A stretch of DNA of 51,594 bases from Collinsella sp. (GCA_019419405.1 DYAA01000133.1:1-51594); one strand, 5' to 3'; positions 7,061 to 15,676 are shown, counted from the first letter of the stretch. Numbers and translations: made by a program. Notes: generated by a model not told the origin, from the letters alone.

Positions 7061-8122
7061 ATGGAGAGGATACTCGGCGTTAATCTCTCTGGCTGGTTTA
7101 TTCCCGAGCCTTGGGTGACCCCGTCGCTGTACGCGGCGACCGGCGCATCCAACGCAGCCGAGCTGCAGGAGGCCATGGGTACCGCCGCTTACAACGAGCG
7201 CATGCGTCGTCATTACGAGACGTTTGTGAGCGAGGACGATTTTCGCCGCATGGCGCAGATCGGTCTCAATGCCGTGCGTCTGCCGGTGCCCTGGTATGCC
7301 TTTGGCTCACAGGAGTCCGATGCCTCCTACATATCGGTTGTCGATTACATCGACCGCGCGATTGAGTGGGCTGCCAAGTACGATATCCGCGTGCTGCTCG
7401 ATCTGGCAACCGTGCCCGGTGGCCAGGGCGATTCCAACGATTCGCCCACCACGCCGGAGGCTGTCGCCGAGTGGCATTCGTCCACCAACGGCCGTCATGT
7501 CGCACTCGACGTGCTCGAGCGCTTGGCCGATCGCTATGGCGAGGCCGAGAGCCTGCTGGGCATTGAGCTGCTGGACACGCCGCAGATGAGCGTTCGCAAG
7601 AGCCTCTTCACCATGACGGATGGCATTCCTGCTCACTACCTGCGCAATTTCTATCGCGATGCCTACGAGCTCGTCCGTTCGTATATGCCCGAGGATAAAA
7701 TCGTCGTCTTCTCGTCGTCGGGGCATCCCAGCGAGTGGAAGCATTTTATGCGCGGCGCCAAGTACAAGAACGTCTACATGGACCTTCACCTGTACCATTA
7801 CCGCGACGAGTATGCGCTCGACATCACGAGCCCTCGCGGGCTGACGACGGCGATTTCGCGTAACAAGCGCGAGCTTAAAGAAGCGATTTCGACTGGGTTC
7901 CCCGTGCTGGTGGGCGAATGGTCGGGCGCGGCGATCTTTGCCAACTCGTCGGTTACGCCCGAGGGCCGCAATGCCTACGAGCGCGTGTTTATCGCCAACC
8001 AGCTGGCTTCGTTTGCGCCGGCTGCCGGTTGGTTCTTTCAAACGTGGAAGACCGAGAAGCGCATTGCAGCATGGGACGCCCGCGCGGCGCTCGGTACGCT
8101 CGAGCGCGGCATGATTGAATAG
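7061..8122 (+). CDS. GH5-like (exo-beta-glucanase fold) protein with altered active site
   Basis: This 353-residue protein follows the GH5 (Exg1-like) pattern: NLSGWFIPEPW near the N-terminus, GLNAVRLPVPWYAF (Arg73), a DL-x-x-x-PG strand, DLHLYHY (241-247) and the nucleophile motif VLVGEWSGA with Glu286. Two usual active-site features are missing. The acid/base motif, normally NEP after IELL, reads IELLDTPQ, so Thr173 stands where the catalytic Glu should be. The usual His of DLHxAPG is replaced in DLATVPG. It may be a carbohydrate-binding pseudoenzyme, or a hydrolase with an unusual mechanism. No signal peptide is visible. The start is the ATG at 7061 after GGGGGCAG. Confidence 0.75.
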   Translation: MERILGVNLSGWFIPEPWVTPSLYAATGASNAAELQEAMGTAAYNERMRRHYETFVSEDDFRRMAQIGLNAVRLPVPWYAFGSQESDASYISVVDYIDRAIEWAAKYDIRVLLDLATVPGGQGDSNDSPTTPEAVAEWHSSTNGRHVALDVLERLADRYGEAESLLGIELLDTPQMSVRKSLFTMTDGIPAHYLRNFYRDAYELVRSYMPEDKIVVFSSSGHPSEWKHFMRGAKYKNVYMDLHLYHYRDEYALDITSPRGLTTAISRNKRELKEAISTGFPVLVGEWSGAAIFANSSVTPEGRNAYERVFIANQLASFAPAAGWFFQTWKTEKRIAAWDARAALGTLERGMIE

Positions 8123-8128
8123 GTTGAT

Positions 8129-9007
8129 ATGACGCAAAACAGCGCCCATACGGGCAAACTCTATGTGGTCGGCACGCCCATCGGCAACCTGGGTGACCTG
8201 TCCCCGCGCGTTGGCGAGGCCTTTGCCGCTGCCGATGTCATCTGCTGCGAAGACACGCGTGTGACGTCAAAGCTGCTGATGCACCTGGGCATTTCCAAGC
8301 CGCTTGTCCGTTGCGACGAGAATGTGATCGCTAGCCGCGCTGCCGGCCTGGTCGACCGTCTGCTGGCGGGGGAGACCCTCGCCTTTGCCTCGGACGCCGG
8401 CATGCCGAGCGTGTCCGATCCCGGCCAGGCGCTGATCGAGGCGGCGCGTGAGGCCGATGTGCCCGTCGAAGTTATTCCTGGGCCCTCTGCTTGCGTCACG
8501 GCGCTTGTTTCGTCCGGCATTCCCTGCGAGCATTTTTTCTTCGAGGGCTTTTTGGGCCGAAAGCACGGCGACCGTGTGCGCCGTTTGCAGCGCCTTGCCG
8601 TGGTGCCCGGCGCACTCATCTTCTACGAGTCTCCACATCGCATCGTGGCGACGCTCGAGGCCGTGGCGGAGGTCTTTCCCCAGCGTGAGGTTGCCGTCTG
8701 CCGCGAGCTCACCAAGCTGCACGAGGAGGTCTTGCGCGGGCCCGCTGACCAGCTTGCCGAGGAGCTGCGTGCTCGCGGCGAGGTAAGGGGCGAGATTGCG
8801 CTGGTCATCGCGCCGCCGAGCGAGGATGAGGAGGCCGGTATCGTGCCGGTTGGCGCCGCGGCAGCGGATCCCGACGAGGCCCTGCGCGAGGATATCCGCG
8901 CCGCGCTCGAGGAGGGGGAGCCCGCGTCTGCGGTGGCCAAGCGCCTGTCTCAGAAGTATTCGCGCCGCAAGCGCGATGTCTATGCCATAGTGCTCGATAT
9001 GCAATAG
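8129..9007 (+). CDS. rsmI: 16S rRNA 2'-O-ribose C1402 methyltransferase
   Basis: RsmI transfers a methyl group from S-adenosylmethionine to the ribose of C1402 in 16S rRNA, near the decoding site. The 292-residue protein has the expected motifs in order: LYVVGTPIGNLGDLS at the N-terminus, CCEDTRVTSKLL, SDAGMPSVSDPG, IPGPSACVTALVSSG, FEGFLGRK and FYESPHR. Length matches the family. It starts 6 bases after the previous stop. It lies upstream of metG and rsmA, a gene neighbourhood often seen for this enzyme. The C-terminal 60 residues are acidic then basic and probably form the small helical tail found in many RsmI proteins. Confidence 0.95.
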   Translation: MTQNSAHTGKLYVVGTPIGNLGDLSPRVGEAFAAADVICCEDTRVTSKLLMHLGISKPLVRCDENVIASRAAGLVDRLLAGETLAFASDAGMPSVSDPGQALIEAAREADVPVEVIPGPSACVTALVSSGIPCEHFFFEGFLGRKHGDRVRRLQRLAVVPGALIFYESPHRIVATLEAVAEVFPQREVAVCRELTKLHEEVLRGPADQLAEELRARGEVRGEIALVIAPPSEDEEAGIVPVGAAAADPDEALREDIRAALEEGEPASAVAKRLSQKYSRRKRDVYAIVLDMQ

Positions 9008-9076
9008 ATGGAGGATATCCAGCCCTTGCGCTAGAATCATCCTCTGTATGCAACGTTTTTCTGGAGGACAAACCCC

Positions 9077-10678
9077 ATGGATCAAAGCAAGCCTTCGTTC
9101 TTTATCACGACGCCCATCTACTACGTCAACGCCGATCCGCACCTGGGCACGGCTTATTCCACCATCATCGCCGACGTTCAGGCTCGCTATCGCCGTTCCG
9201 CCGGCTATAACGTCAAGTTCCTGACCGGCATGGACGAGCACGGCGAGAAGGTCGCCGAGGCCGCAGCCAAGCATGGCATGACGCCGCAGGAGTGGACCGA
9301 CAGCCAGGCTCCGCACTTCAAGGAGCTTTGGAGCAAGCTCGAGATCTCCAACGACGACTTCATCCGCACCACCGAGCCGCGCCAGCATCATGCCGTGCAG
9401 TACCTGTGGGAGCGCATGAAGGAGTCCGGCTATCTGTATAAGGGCAGCTACGACGGTTGGTATTGCGTGCCTGACGAGACCTACTTCACCGATACGCAGG
9501 TCCAGAAGGGCGACGAGGAGTACGGCAGCGTTGGCCAGCACCTGTGCCCCGACTGCCACCGTCCGCTTGAGCGCGTGCAGGAGGAGTCCTACTTCTTTAA
9601 GCTTTCCGCCTTCCAGGACAAGCTTCTCAAGCTCTATGACGAGCACCCCGACTTTGTCGAGCCTGCGTTCCGTATGAACGAGGTACGCAGCTTTGTCGAG
9701 GGCGGCCTTAACGACCTTTCCGTGAGCCGTACGAGCTTTGACTGGGGCATTCAGGTCCCGTTTGACGAGGGTCACGTGACCTACGTGTGGTTCGATGCGT
9801 TGCTCAACTATATGACGGCCGTCGGCTACGGTGTCGACACCAACGAGGCCCGTGCCGAGCTGGCCTATCGCTGGCCCGCGCAGTTCCACATCGTGGGTAA
9901 GGACATCATCCGCTTCCACTGCGTCATTTGGCCCGCGATGCTCATGGCCATCGGCGAGGCCCTGCCCGAGCACGTCTTTGCCCACGGCTTCCTGACCGTG
10001 CGCAATGCCGAGACCGGTAAGGCCGAGAAGATGTCCAAGAGCCGCGGCAACGCCATCGCTCCGCAGGATGTTATCGACATGCTGGGCGTCGAGGGCTACC
10101 GCTATTACTTTATGACCGACGTGGTCCCCGGCACCGACGGCGCCATCAGCTTCGATCGTATGGAGCAGGTCTACAACGCCGATCTGGCCAACAGCTGGGG
10201 CAACCTCATTTCGCGCTCGCTCAACATGAGCGCAAAGTACTTTGACGGCTGCGCCCCGGCTAAACCGGCGTCTGCCGACGCGTTCGATAACCCGCTGGCA
10301 AAGATCGCCGATGGTCTGGTCGAGCGCTACATGGCCAAGATGGACGTGCTCGATTACGGCGGAGCCAAGGACGAGGTCATGGAGCTCATTCACGCCGCCA
10401 ACCACTACATCGAGGACTCCGAGCCTTGGGCACTTGCCAAGGACGAGGCCAAGGCTGACGAGCTGGCGTTTGTGATCTACAACCTGCTCGAGGCCATCCG
10501 CATTGCTGCTCACCTGCTGATGCCGCTCATGCCTCAGACCTCTGCCGAGGCCCTGCGCCGCCTGTCCTGTGAGGGCGAGGCCGCGAGCGACGACCTCAAG
10601 GGCATTTGCACTTGGGGCCTGCTTGCCGGCGGTCAGCCCGTCGAGAAGGGCGATCCGCTGTTCCCGCGTCTGGCGTAG
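9077..10678 (+). CDS. metG: Methionyl-tRNA synthetase
   Basis: This class I synthetase charges tRNA-Met. The HIGH-type motif is PHLGTAYS near residue 22 and the KMSKS motif is EKMSKSRGN near residue 317. A connective-peptide zinc knuckle with one CxxC (CPDCHRPL) is visible. At 533 residues it is the short form without a C-terminal EMAP/Trbp111 tRNA-binding domain. A strong GGAGGA site precedes the ATG. It sits between rsmI and rsmA with its own downstream terminator. No T-box leader is visible in the 69-base gap, so regulation is not obvious from sequence. Confidence 0.97.
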   Translation: MDQSKPSFFITTPIYYVNADPHLGTAYSTIIADVQARYRRSAGYNVKFLTGMDEHGEKVAEAAAKHGMTPQEWTDSQAPHFKELWSKLEISNDDFIRTTEPRQHHAVQYLWERMKESGYLYKGSYDGWYCVPDETYFTDTQVQKGDEEYGSVGQHLCPDCHRPLERVQEESYFFKLSAFQDKLLKLYDEHPDFVEPAFRMNEVRSFVEGGLNDLSVSRTSFDWGIQVPFDEGHVTYVWFDALLNYMTAVGYGVDTNEARAELAYRWPAQFHIVGKDIIRFHCVIWPAMLMAIGEALPEHVFAHGFLTVRNAETGKAEKMSKSRGNAIAPQDVIDMLGVEGYRYYFMTDVVPGTDGAISFDRMEQVYNADLANSWGNLISRSLNMSAKYFDGCAPAKPASADAFDNPLAKIADGLVERYMAKMDVLDYGGAKDEVMELIHAANHYIEDSEPWALAKDEAKADELAFVIYNLLEAIRIAAHLLMPLMPQTSAEALRRLSCEGEAASDDLKGICTWGLLAGGQPVEKGDPLFPRLA

Positions 10679-10720
10679 AGACCGCGCGAGCGCCATATCG
10701 GCAATTTGCTGTTTAGCTGT

Positions 10721-10755
10721 AAGGGCATGGCCGCCACGGTCCATGCCCTTTTGTT
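10721..10755 (+). terminator. Terminator after metG
   Basis: AAGGGCATGG and CCATGCCCTT form a perfect 10 bp stem with a 10-base loop, followed by TTGTTTC. Confidence 0.8.
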
Positions 10756-10788
10756 TCAAGACGCCGCCATCATGCTAAGGAGGCAACC

Positions 10789-11649
10789 ATGACAACTTCG
10801 CCTTTGGCAAACCCCACGGCCACCAGGGAGCTGCTGGAGGAGTTTGGCCTTGCGACCAAGCATCGCCTGGGCCAGAACTTTCTAATCGACAATCATGTGA
10901 TCGAACGTATCTGCGAGCTTACCGAGCTTGCAGGTGACGAGCGCGTACTCGAGGTGGGTCCAGGTTGCGGTACGTTGACACTTGCGTTGCTGCAGGAAGC
11001 GGCGTGCGTTACGTCCATTGAGGCCGATCCCGAGCTTGAGCCGGTGCTCGATGCCCACGCCGCCGACTATGCCAACTTCCGCTTTATCATGGGCGACGCG
11101 CTCAAGGTGACGCCGGAGCAGATTGAGCAGGCTGCGGGCGGTGAGCCGACGGTATTTGTCGCGAACTTGCCCTATAACGTGGCGGCGACGATCATTTTGC
11201 AATTTTTCCAGACGATGCCGGCGCTAAAGCGCGCCGTCGTCATGGTGCAAAAGGAGGTTGCCGATCGCATTGCCGCAGTGCCGGGCAACAAGACCTATGG
11301 CGGCTATACGGCAAAGCTTGGCCTGTATGCGCAGGTAACGGGTCGCTTTGAGGTGCCGCCGCGTTGCTTTATGCCGGCGCCACACGTGGACTCGGCCGTC
11401 GTGCGTATCGACCGTGTTGACGGTGTGGTGCCCGAAGGACTCGATCGCGAATTTGTGGCCCGCGTGATTGACGCTGCATTTGCTCAGCGTCGCAAGACCA
11501 TCCGCAATTCCATGAGCGCCAACGGCTTTGCCAAGGACGTGCTCGATGCCGCCTTTGAGGCTTGCGGTATCGCACCCACCACGCGCGCCGAGACGCTCGG
11601 CGTCGCCGACTTTGTGTGTCTGGCTCGGGAGCTTTCCCATGACGCTTAA
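10789..11649 (+). CDS. rsmA: 16S rRNA dimethyladenosine transferase
   Basis: RsmA (KsgA) dimethylates A1518 and A1519 of 16S rRNA late in small-subunit assembly. Family motifs are clear: HRLGQNFLID near residue 25, the SAM-binding LEVGPGCGTLT, and the catalytic motif IV NLPYNVAATII. FAQRRKTIRNS appears towards the C-terminus. The length of 286 residues is standard. The start is an ATG after AAGGAGG. Its stop overlaps the next gene by 11 bases, so rsmA and tatD are probably co-translated. A terminator separates it from metG, so it must have its own promoter or depend on readthrough. Confidence 0.96.
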   Translation: MTTSPLANPTATRELLEEFGLATKHRLGQNFLIDNHVIERICELTELAGDERVLEVGPGCGTLTLALLQEAACVTSIEADPELEPVLDAHAADYANFRFIMGDALKVTPEQIEQAAGGEPTVFVANLPYNVAATIILQFFQTMPALKRAVVMVQKEVADRIAAVPGNKTYGGYTAKLGLYAQVTGRFEVPPRCFMPAPHVDSAVVRIDRVDGVVPEGLDREFVARVIDAAFAQRRKTIRNSMSANGFAKDVLDAAFEACGIAPTTRAETLGVADFVCLARELSHDA

Positions 11650-12556
11650 TGCCGAACGCGTGACGTTTACCAAGAAAAAGAAGACGGTTGCTTGTCCCGT
11701 GCCCTTGGCACCGCTTGCCGACACACATGCGCATCTGCTTTCGTTCTGGGGCAAGGATGTGCCCGAGACACTCGTGCGTGCCAAGGCGGCAGGCATCGAC
11801 CTGTTGGTGACGGTCTTCGACCCCATCGCCGACAAGCGCAGCGTGACGGACTATAGCGACTGGCTCGTGCGCGAAATTCTGCCGATGCAGGATATCCCGC
11901 AGATCAAGTATCTTGCCGGCGTGCATCCGTATGGCGCGCCGGACTATACCGACGACATTCACGCGCAGGTTGTTGCTGCGCTTGATGACCCTTTGTGCGC
12001 CGGTATTGGCGAAATCGGTCTGGACTACCACATGGACTATGACGACGATATCGCGCCGGCACCCCATAACGTGCAGATTGACTGCATGGCGCGCCAGCTC
12101 GAGCTTGCCGTGCGTCGTAACGTGCCGGTGGAGCTGCATCTGCGTCACGAGGACATGGACCAGGAGCGTACCTCGCACGTGGACGCCTACAACGTGCTTC
12201 GTGGGGTGGGCGTGCCCCAGACCGGTTGTGTGCTGCACTGTTTTGGCGAGGACCGCGCCACGATGGAGCGCTTTGTGGAGCTGGGCTGCTATATCGCCTA
12301 TGGTGGTGCGGCCACCTTTAAGCGCAACGACGACGTGCGCGAGGCATTTGCGGCAACCCCACTCGATCGAATTTTGTTCGAGACGGATTGCCCGTATATG
12401 GCTCCGGAGCCCATCCGCGGTCTTGAATGCGAGCCCGCAATGATCTCCATTACGGCAAACGCGCTGGTTAACGACCGTATCGATCGCACTGGTGAGGACG
12501 CCGAAACAATCGCGCATGCCGCTTGGGAAAATGCCTGCAAACTTTTTCAAAAATAG
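11639..12556 (+). CDS. tatD: TatD-family metal-dependent hydrolase (DNase-like)
   Basis: TatD proteins are metal-dependent TIM-barrel nucleases. The metal-binding pattern is present: DTHAHL at the N-terminus, GEIGLDYH with its Glu, ELHLRHED, VLHCFGED, and FETDCPYMAPEP near the C-terminus. The protein has 305 residues, slightly longer than E. coli TatD because of a basic N-terminus (KKKK) before the DTHAHL motif. I start at the ATG at 11639, overlapping rsmA by 11 bases. An upstream extension in the same frame only reads the shadow of rsmA. The pairing of rsmA and tatD is common in Gram-positive bacteria. Confidence 0.9.
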   Translation: MTLNAERVTFTKKKKTVACPVPLAPLADTHAHLLSFWGKDVPETLVRAKAAGIDLLVTVFDPIADKRSVTDYSDWLVREILPMQDIPQIKYLAGVHPYGAPDYTDDIHAQVVAALDDPLCAGIGEIGLDYHMDYDDDIAPAPHNVQIDCMARQLELAVRRNVPVELHLRHEDMDQERTSHVDAYNVLRGVGVPQTGCVLHCFGEDRATMERFVELGCYIAYGGAATFKRNDDVREAFAATPLDRILFETDCPYMAPEPIRGLECEPAMISITANALVNDRIDRTGEDAETIAHAAWENACKLFQK

Positions 12557-12559
12557 TTC

Positions 12560-12588
12560 TTGCGTTCGCGGTGGCGCTCCGTTATTCT
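12560..12588 (+). promoter_or_regulatory. Promoter of tRNA-Leu
   Basis: TTGCGT and TATTCT have 17-base spacing and end 11 bases before the mature tRNA. Confidence 0.6.
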
Positions 12589-12599
12589 AATTCCTGCAC

Positions 12600-12686
12600 G
12601 CGGGCGTGGCGGAATTGGCAGACGCGTACGGTTCAGGTCCGTATGGGGGCAACCCCATGAAGGTTCAAGTCCTTTCGCCCGCACCA
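12600..12686 (+). tRNA. tRNA-Leu (CAG)
   Basis: The acceptor GCGGGCG/CGCCCGC pairs perfectly, the anticodon loop TTCAGGT gives CAG, and the long variable arm (TGGGGGCAACCCCA) marks a class II tRNA. CCA is encoded. Bases from 12669 on recur 189 bases downstream. Confidence 0.96.
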
Positions 12687-12917
12687 TTGATTGAAAGAGC
12701 TCCCAGCAATGGGGGCTTTTTTGTTATGTGCCCATCGCGGGGACTTGAACCTGTGAAGGAGCGAGCGTCAAGAAAACGCGGAGCGTTTTTAGCGAGCTGG
12801 CGAGTCCGCCGGCAGGCGGGCGAAGCCGGTGCGGATCCGCGAAGCGGATACGCGGACGTCCTTTCGCCCGCACCATTAAATGAAAGAGCTCCCAGCAATG
12901 GGGGCTTTTTTGTTATG
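12669..12917 (+). repeat. tRNA-tail repeat unit after tRNA-Leu
   Basis: The 60-base tRNA tail plus terminator (12669-12728) recurs at 12858-12917, differing at two or three bases beside the terminator. Inside, GGACTTGAACC (12741-12751) is the exact reverse complement of the T-arm at 12662-12672. It is followed by AAAACGC-GGA-GCGTTTT, by CCGCC-GGCA-GGCGG and by ATCCGC-GAA-GCGGAT. The period is 189. GCGAAGC mini-hairpins occur twice. Confidence 0.9.
12697..12726 (+). terminator. Terminator of tRNA-Leu
   Basis: AGCTCCC-AGCAAT-GGGGGCT followed by a T-run. An identical terminator lies in the second tail at 12886-12914. Confidence 0.85.
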
Positions 12918-12974
12918 CACGATCTCCTTGGACGGGTATCCTAATGGCAACGTGTGCCTATCAGAGGAGAGACC

Positions 12975-13913
12975 ATGCTGTTTTCCGGTATCATCGCTGC
13001 CCTTACGAGCCTTTTGATTCCCATCATCATCCTGCTGCTGTTGCTTCCCAACGCCTGCTACGTCGTTGAGCAGCAGCACGCTGTGATCATCGAGCGCTTG
13101 GGTAAGTTCAATCGTATCGTCAACGCGGGCTTCCACGTGAAGGTGCCCGTGATCGACCGCAAGGCCGCCACGGTGAGCCTGCGCACCATGAAAAACGGTT
13201 TTGGCATCGACGTTAAGACCCAGGACAACGTGACCATCGGTCTTGAGGTCTCCGCTCAGTACCACGTGAGCTACGACATGGGCGCCGGCCCGGCAGATTC
13301 GGGCATCTACAAGAGCTACTACATGCTGCAGGAGCCCGTCGACCAGATGCGTGACTTCATCACCGACGCCCTGCGCTCTTCGATTCCTGTCTACACACTC
13401 GATGAGGTCTTTGCCAAGAAGGATGACATCGCCAAGGATGTCAACGCTACCGTTTCCGAGCAGATGGCCGCCTACGGCTTCACCCTCGTGTCGACGCTCA
13501 TCACCAAAATCGCACTGCCGACCGAGGTTGAGAACTCCATGAACGACATCAACGCCGCCCAGCGCAAGCGCGCTGCGGCACAGGAGCTCGCCGAGGCAGA
13601 CCGCATCAAGCGCGTCACCGAGGCGACCGCCGAGGCCGAGGCAATGGAAAAGGCGGGCGAGGGCATCGCCAACCAGCGCAAGGCCATCGCACTGGGTATC
13701 AAAGATTCGCTCGAGATCATCCAGGAGACGGGTGTCGGCAATGACGAGGCCAACCAACTGTTCATGTTTACGCAGTGGTCCGAGATGATGACGGAGTTCG
13801 CTCGCACGGGTAAAACCTCGACGGTCGTGCTGCCGAGCGACTTTTCGCAGTCGGCCTCGATGTTCGAGCAGATGCTGGCCGCCGGCAAAGTTCAAAACGA
13901 TTCGAAGGAGTAG
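12975..13913 (+). CDS. SPFH-domain (stomatin/prohibitin-like) membrane protein
   Basis: This protein is of the stomatin-prohibitin-flotillin-HflK/C type. It has one N-terminal membrane helix (LLIPIIILLLLLPNACYVV) followed directly by the SPFH start QQHAVIIERLGKFNRIV and GFHVKVPVIDR. A helical region rich in Ala and Glu (AQRKRAAAQELAEADRIKRV) is typical of the oligomerising coiled coil. The product has 312 residues. I chose the ATG at 12975 after GGAGAG rather than one 21 bases upstream. Such proteins assemble membrane microdomains or scaffold proteases. Here it is followed 6 bases later by rlmH, with no protease gene beside it. Confidence 0.9.
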   Translation: MLFSGIIAALTSLLIPIIILLLLLPNACYVVEQQHAVIIERLGKFNRIVNAGFHVKVPVIDRKAATVSLRTMKNGFGIDVKTQDNVTIGLEVSAQYHVSYDMGAGPADSGIYKSYYMLQEPVDQMRDFITDALRSSIPVYTLDEVFAKKDDIAKDVNATVSEQMAAYGFTLVSTLITKIALPTEVENSMNDINAAQRKRAAAQELAEADRIKRVTEATAEAEAMEKAGEGIANQRKAIALGIKDSLEIIQETGVGNDEANQLFMFTQWSEMMTEFARTGKTSTVVLPSDFSQSASMFEQMLAAGKVQNDSKE

Positions 13914-13919
13914 ACGCGC

Positions 13920-14390
13920 GTGAAATACACCGTCGTTTGCGTCGGTAAGCTCAAGGAGCGCTTTTGGAAGGACGCGTGCGCTGAGTACACCAAGCGCCTA
14001 GGTGCCTATGCCAAGGTGGATATCCGCGAGGTGGCCGATATCGACCCGGCTAAGGCGGGCGGCGTGGATGCCGCGCGCGACAAGGAGGGGGCGGCGATTC
14101 TTGCCGCCTTGCCATCTCGAGCGCATTTGATCCTGCTGGCTATCGAGGGCAAGGAGCGCTCGAGCGAGGAGTTTTCGGCGAGGCTCGACGATCTTATGCT
14201 GCGAGGCAGCAGCGACATTGCCTTTGTAATCGGCGGTTCGGACGGCGTGAGTGATGAGGTGCGCGCCCGCGCCGACGAGATGCTCAGCTTTGGACGCATT
14301 ACCTTGCCGCATAACCTGGCGCGTGTGGTGCTGCTAGAGCAGATTTACCGTGCCTGCAAGATCAGTCGTGGCGAGCCGTATCACAAATAG
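13920..14390 (+). CDS. rlmH: 23S rRNA pseudouridine1915 N3-methyltransferase
   Basis: RlmH is a small SPOUT methyltransferase acting on assembled 70S ribosomes. At 156 residues the length is standard. Features are the N-terminal strand KYTVVCVGKLKE, the trefoil-knot motif VIGGSDGVSDEV, and the C-terminal HNLARVVLLEQIYRACKI followed by the usual GEPYHK ending. The start is GTG at 13920, six bases after the SPFH gene, with GAAGGAG upstream. It is likely in one operon with the SPFH gene. Confidence 0.96.
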   Translation: MKYTVVCVGKLKERFWKDACAEYTKRLGAYAKVDIREVADIDPAKAGGVDAARDKEGAAILAALPSRAHLILLAIEGKERSSEEFSARLDDLMLRGSSDIAFVIGGSDGVSDEVRARADEMLSFGRITLPHNLARVVLLEQIYRACKISRGEPYHK

Positions 14391-14463
14391 GTCGGCAATA
14401 CGAAACAATGGCGTGGGACAATACCTTTCGTTTTGAGGAATGTGTCTGAAAGGACTATGAGAT

Positions 14464-15234
14464 ATGAAGATTGGATTTGTCGGTTTTGGCAATATGGCGA
14501 GCGCTATGGCCGATGGCTGGATCGCTGCCGGTGTAGCTGCGAGCGACATGTGCGCCTGCGCGGGTCGCTACGACGCGCTGGTTGAGCGCTGCGAGGCGCG
14601 CGGCATGGTCGCCTGCCACGATGCCGCCGAGGTTGTCGCCGCATCCGATATCGTGGTCGCTGCGGTCAAACCGTACATGATCGAGAAGGTATTCGCCCCG
14701 ATCAAGGATGCTCTTGCCAAAAAGGTCGTTCTGTCGGTTGCCTGGACCTGGGACAGTGCCAAGTGGGAGCAGGTCCTGCCGGGCGTCGCGCATATCTCGA
14801 CGGTGCCCAACACGCCGGTTTCGGTAGGCGAGGGCGTCATCGCCTGCGAGAAGGCTTCGACGCTTAACGACGAGCAGCGTGCTGTGGTGCTCGACCTGCT
14901 CGGTAAGCTTGGCGCTGTCGTCGAGCTCGACACAAGCCTGCTGTTTGTGGGCGGCACGGTGGGTGGTTGCGCTCCGGCGTTTGTCGCCATGGCAATCGAG
15001 GCCCTGGGCGATGCGGCGGTCAAGCACGGTATCCCGCGTGCGGATGCTTATCGCATTGTGAGCCAGATGGTGCTGGGTACGGCAAAGCTGCAGCTTGCAA
15101 CTGGCCAGCATCCTGCGGCGATGAAGGATGCCGTATGCTCGCCCGGCGGTGCCACCATCAAGGGCGTCGTTGCACTCGAGGACGCCGGCATGCGCAGCGC
15201 CCTGGTCAAGGCAATCGACGCAACCCTCCAGTAA
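14464..15234 (+). CDS. proC: Pyrroline-5-carboxylate reductase
   Basis: ProC reduces pyrroline-5-carboxylate to proline with NAD(P)H. The Rossmann motif KIGFVGFGNMASAM is at the N-terminus. VVAAVKPYM, VPNTPVSVGEG and, towards the C-terminus, SPGGATIKGV all match the family. The length of 256 residues is slightly short but normal. GAAAGGA precedes the ATG. The gene converges with a small minus-strand gene, and the inverted-repeat element between them probably terminates both transcripts. Confidence 0.95.
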   Translation: MKIGFVGFGNMASAMADGWIAAGVAASDMCACAGRYDALVERCEARGMVACHDAAEVVAASDIVVAAVKPYMIEKVFAPIKDALAKKVVLSVAWTWDSAKWEQVLPGVAHISTVPNTPVSVGEGVIACEKASTLNDEQRAVVLDLLGKLGAVVELDTSLLFVGGTVGGCAPAFVAMAIEALGDAAVKHGIPRADAYRIVSQMVLGTAKLQLATGQHPAAMKDAVCSPGGATIKGVVALEDAGMRSALVKAIDATLQ

Positions 15235-15242
15235 AACCGACC

Positions 15243-15385
15243 AAAAAAGGGACAGTTTATTTTGGCAGGTTTTTCCTGCGGTTTTGTCCTTTTAGCGAAA
15301 AGTGCCCCGCAACTGGCTCAATTCCAGTTGCGGGGCACTTGCGTTTGCCCAGATAAAACCGACCAAAATAAACCTGTCCCTTTTT
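15243..15385. repeat. Inverted-repeat-flanked intergenic element with internal terminator hairpin
   Basis: AAAAAGGGACAG-TTTATTTTGG at the left end pairs with the right-end CCAAAATAAACCTGTCCC and following T-run; only one base is extra. Both ends are also preceded by AAAACCGACC in direct orientation. Inside lies a perfect 17 bp stem at 15300-15340 with a 7-base loop, and a smaller hairpin, GCAGG-TTTTT-CCTGC. The layout resembles a REPIN or a miniature element that carries a bidirectional terminator between the convergent genes. Confidence 0.75.
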
Positions 15386-15391
15386 GACAGG

Positions 15392-15565
15392 TTAGTCCCA
15401 GAAGCTGTCTTCTTCGTCCTCGGACTTGGGGCCGCGGTCGACATACATCTTATGGGTGCGCTTCTCCATTACAAAGGCAATAATCGCAAACAGCAGGATG
15501 CCGCCGGCGAAAAGGATGGCAAAACCGGTGCGGGTGCCAAACAAAAAGGAAAAAACTGCGTCCAT
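15392..15565 (-). CDS. Small single-pass membrane protein, unknown function
   Basis: This minus-strand frame encodes 57 residues. It has a short N-terminus (MDAVFSFLFGTRTG), a membrane helix (FAILFAGGILLFAIIAFVM) and a charged cytoplasmic or periplasmic tail (KRTHKMYVDRG then acidic EDEEDSFWD). AAGAAGG lies 6 bases before its ATG. The coding potential is convincing because start, ribosome-binding site, helix and acidic tail all fit, and the gene ends just before the terminator element. I do not recognise a family. It diverges from serS, 111 bases away, so the two promoters share this gap. Confidence 0.7.
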   Translation of the reverse strand: MDAVFSFLFGTRTGFAILFAGGILLFAIIAFVMEKRTHKMYVDRGPKSEDEEDSFWD

Positions 15566-15676
15566 TGGGTGCCTTCTTGCGTAGTTGAGTTGGGTCGTAA
15601 ACGCTCATAAGTATATACTTGCCCATACATGTACAAGGTTGCAACCTAAATGGAATGTATATCGCCGGAGGATCTA

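Noticed and set aside
9008..9076. T-box riboswitch before metG, serS or hisS
   Set aside because: The leaders are short, and no T-box core motif or long specifier stem is visible in any of the three.
8267..10759. 830-codon minus-strand frame opposite rsmI and metG
   Set aside because: It is the antisense shadow of two well-recognised genes in GC-rich DNA; its translation has no recognisable motif and no ribosome-binding site.
12606..12944. Open frames running through tRNA genes and tail repeats (also 6552-7019 and 17496-17981)
   Set aside because: They translate tRNA sequence and hairpins, repeat the same peptide for each copy of the tail, and have no credible start.
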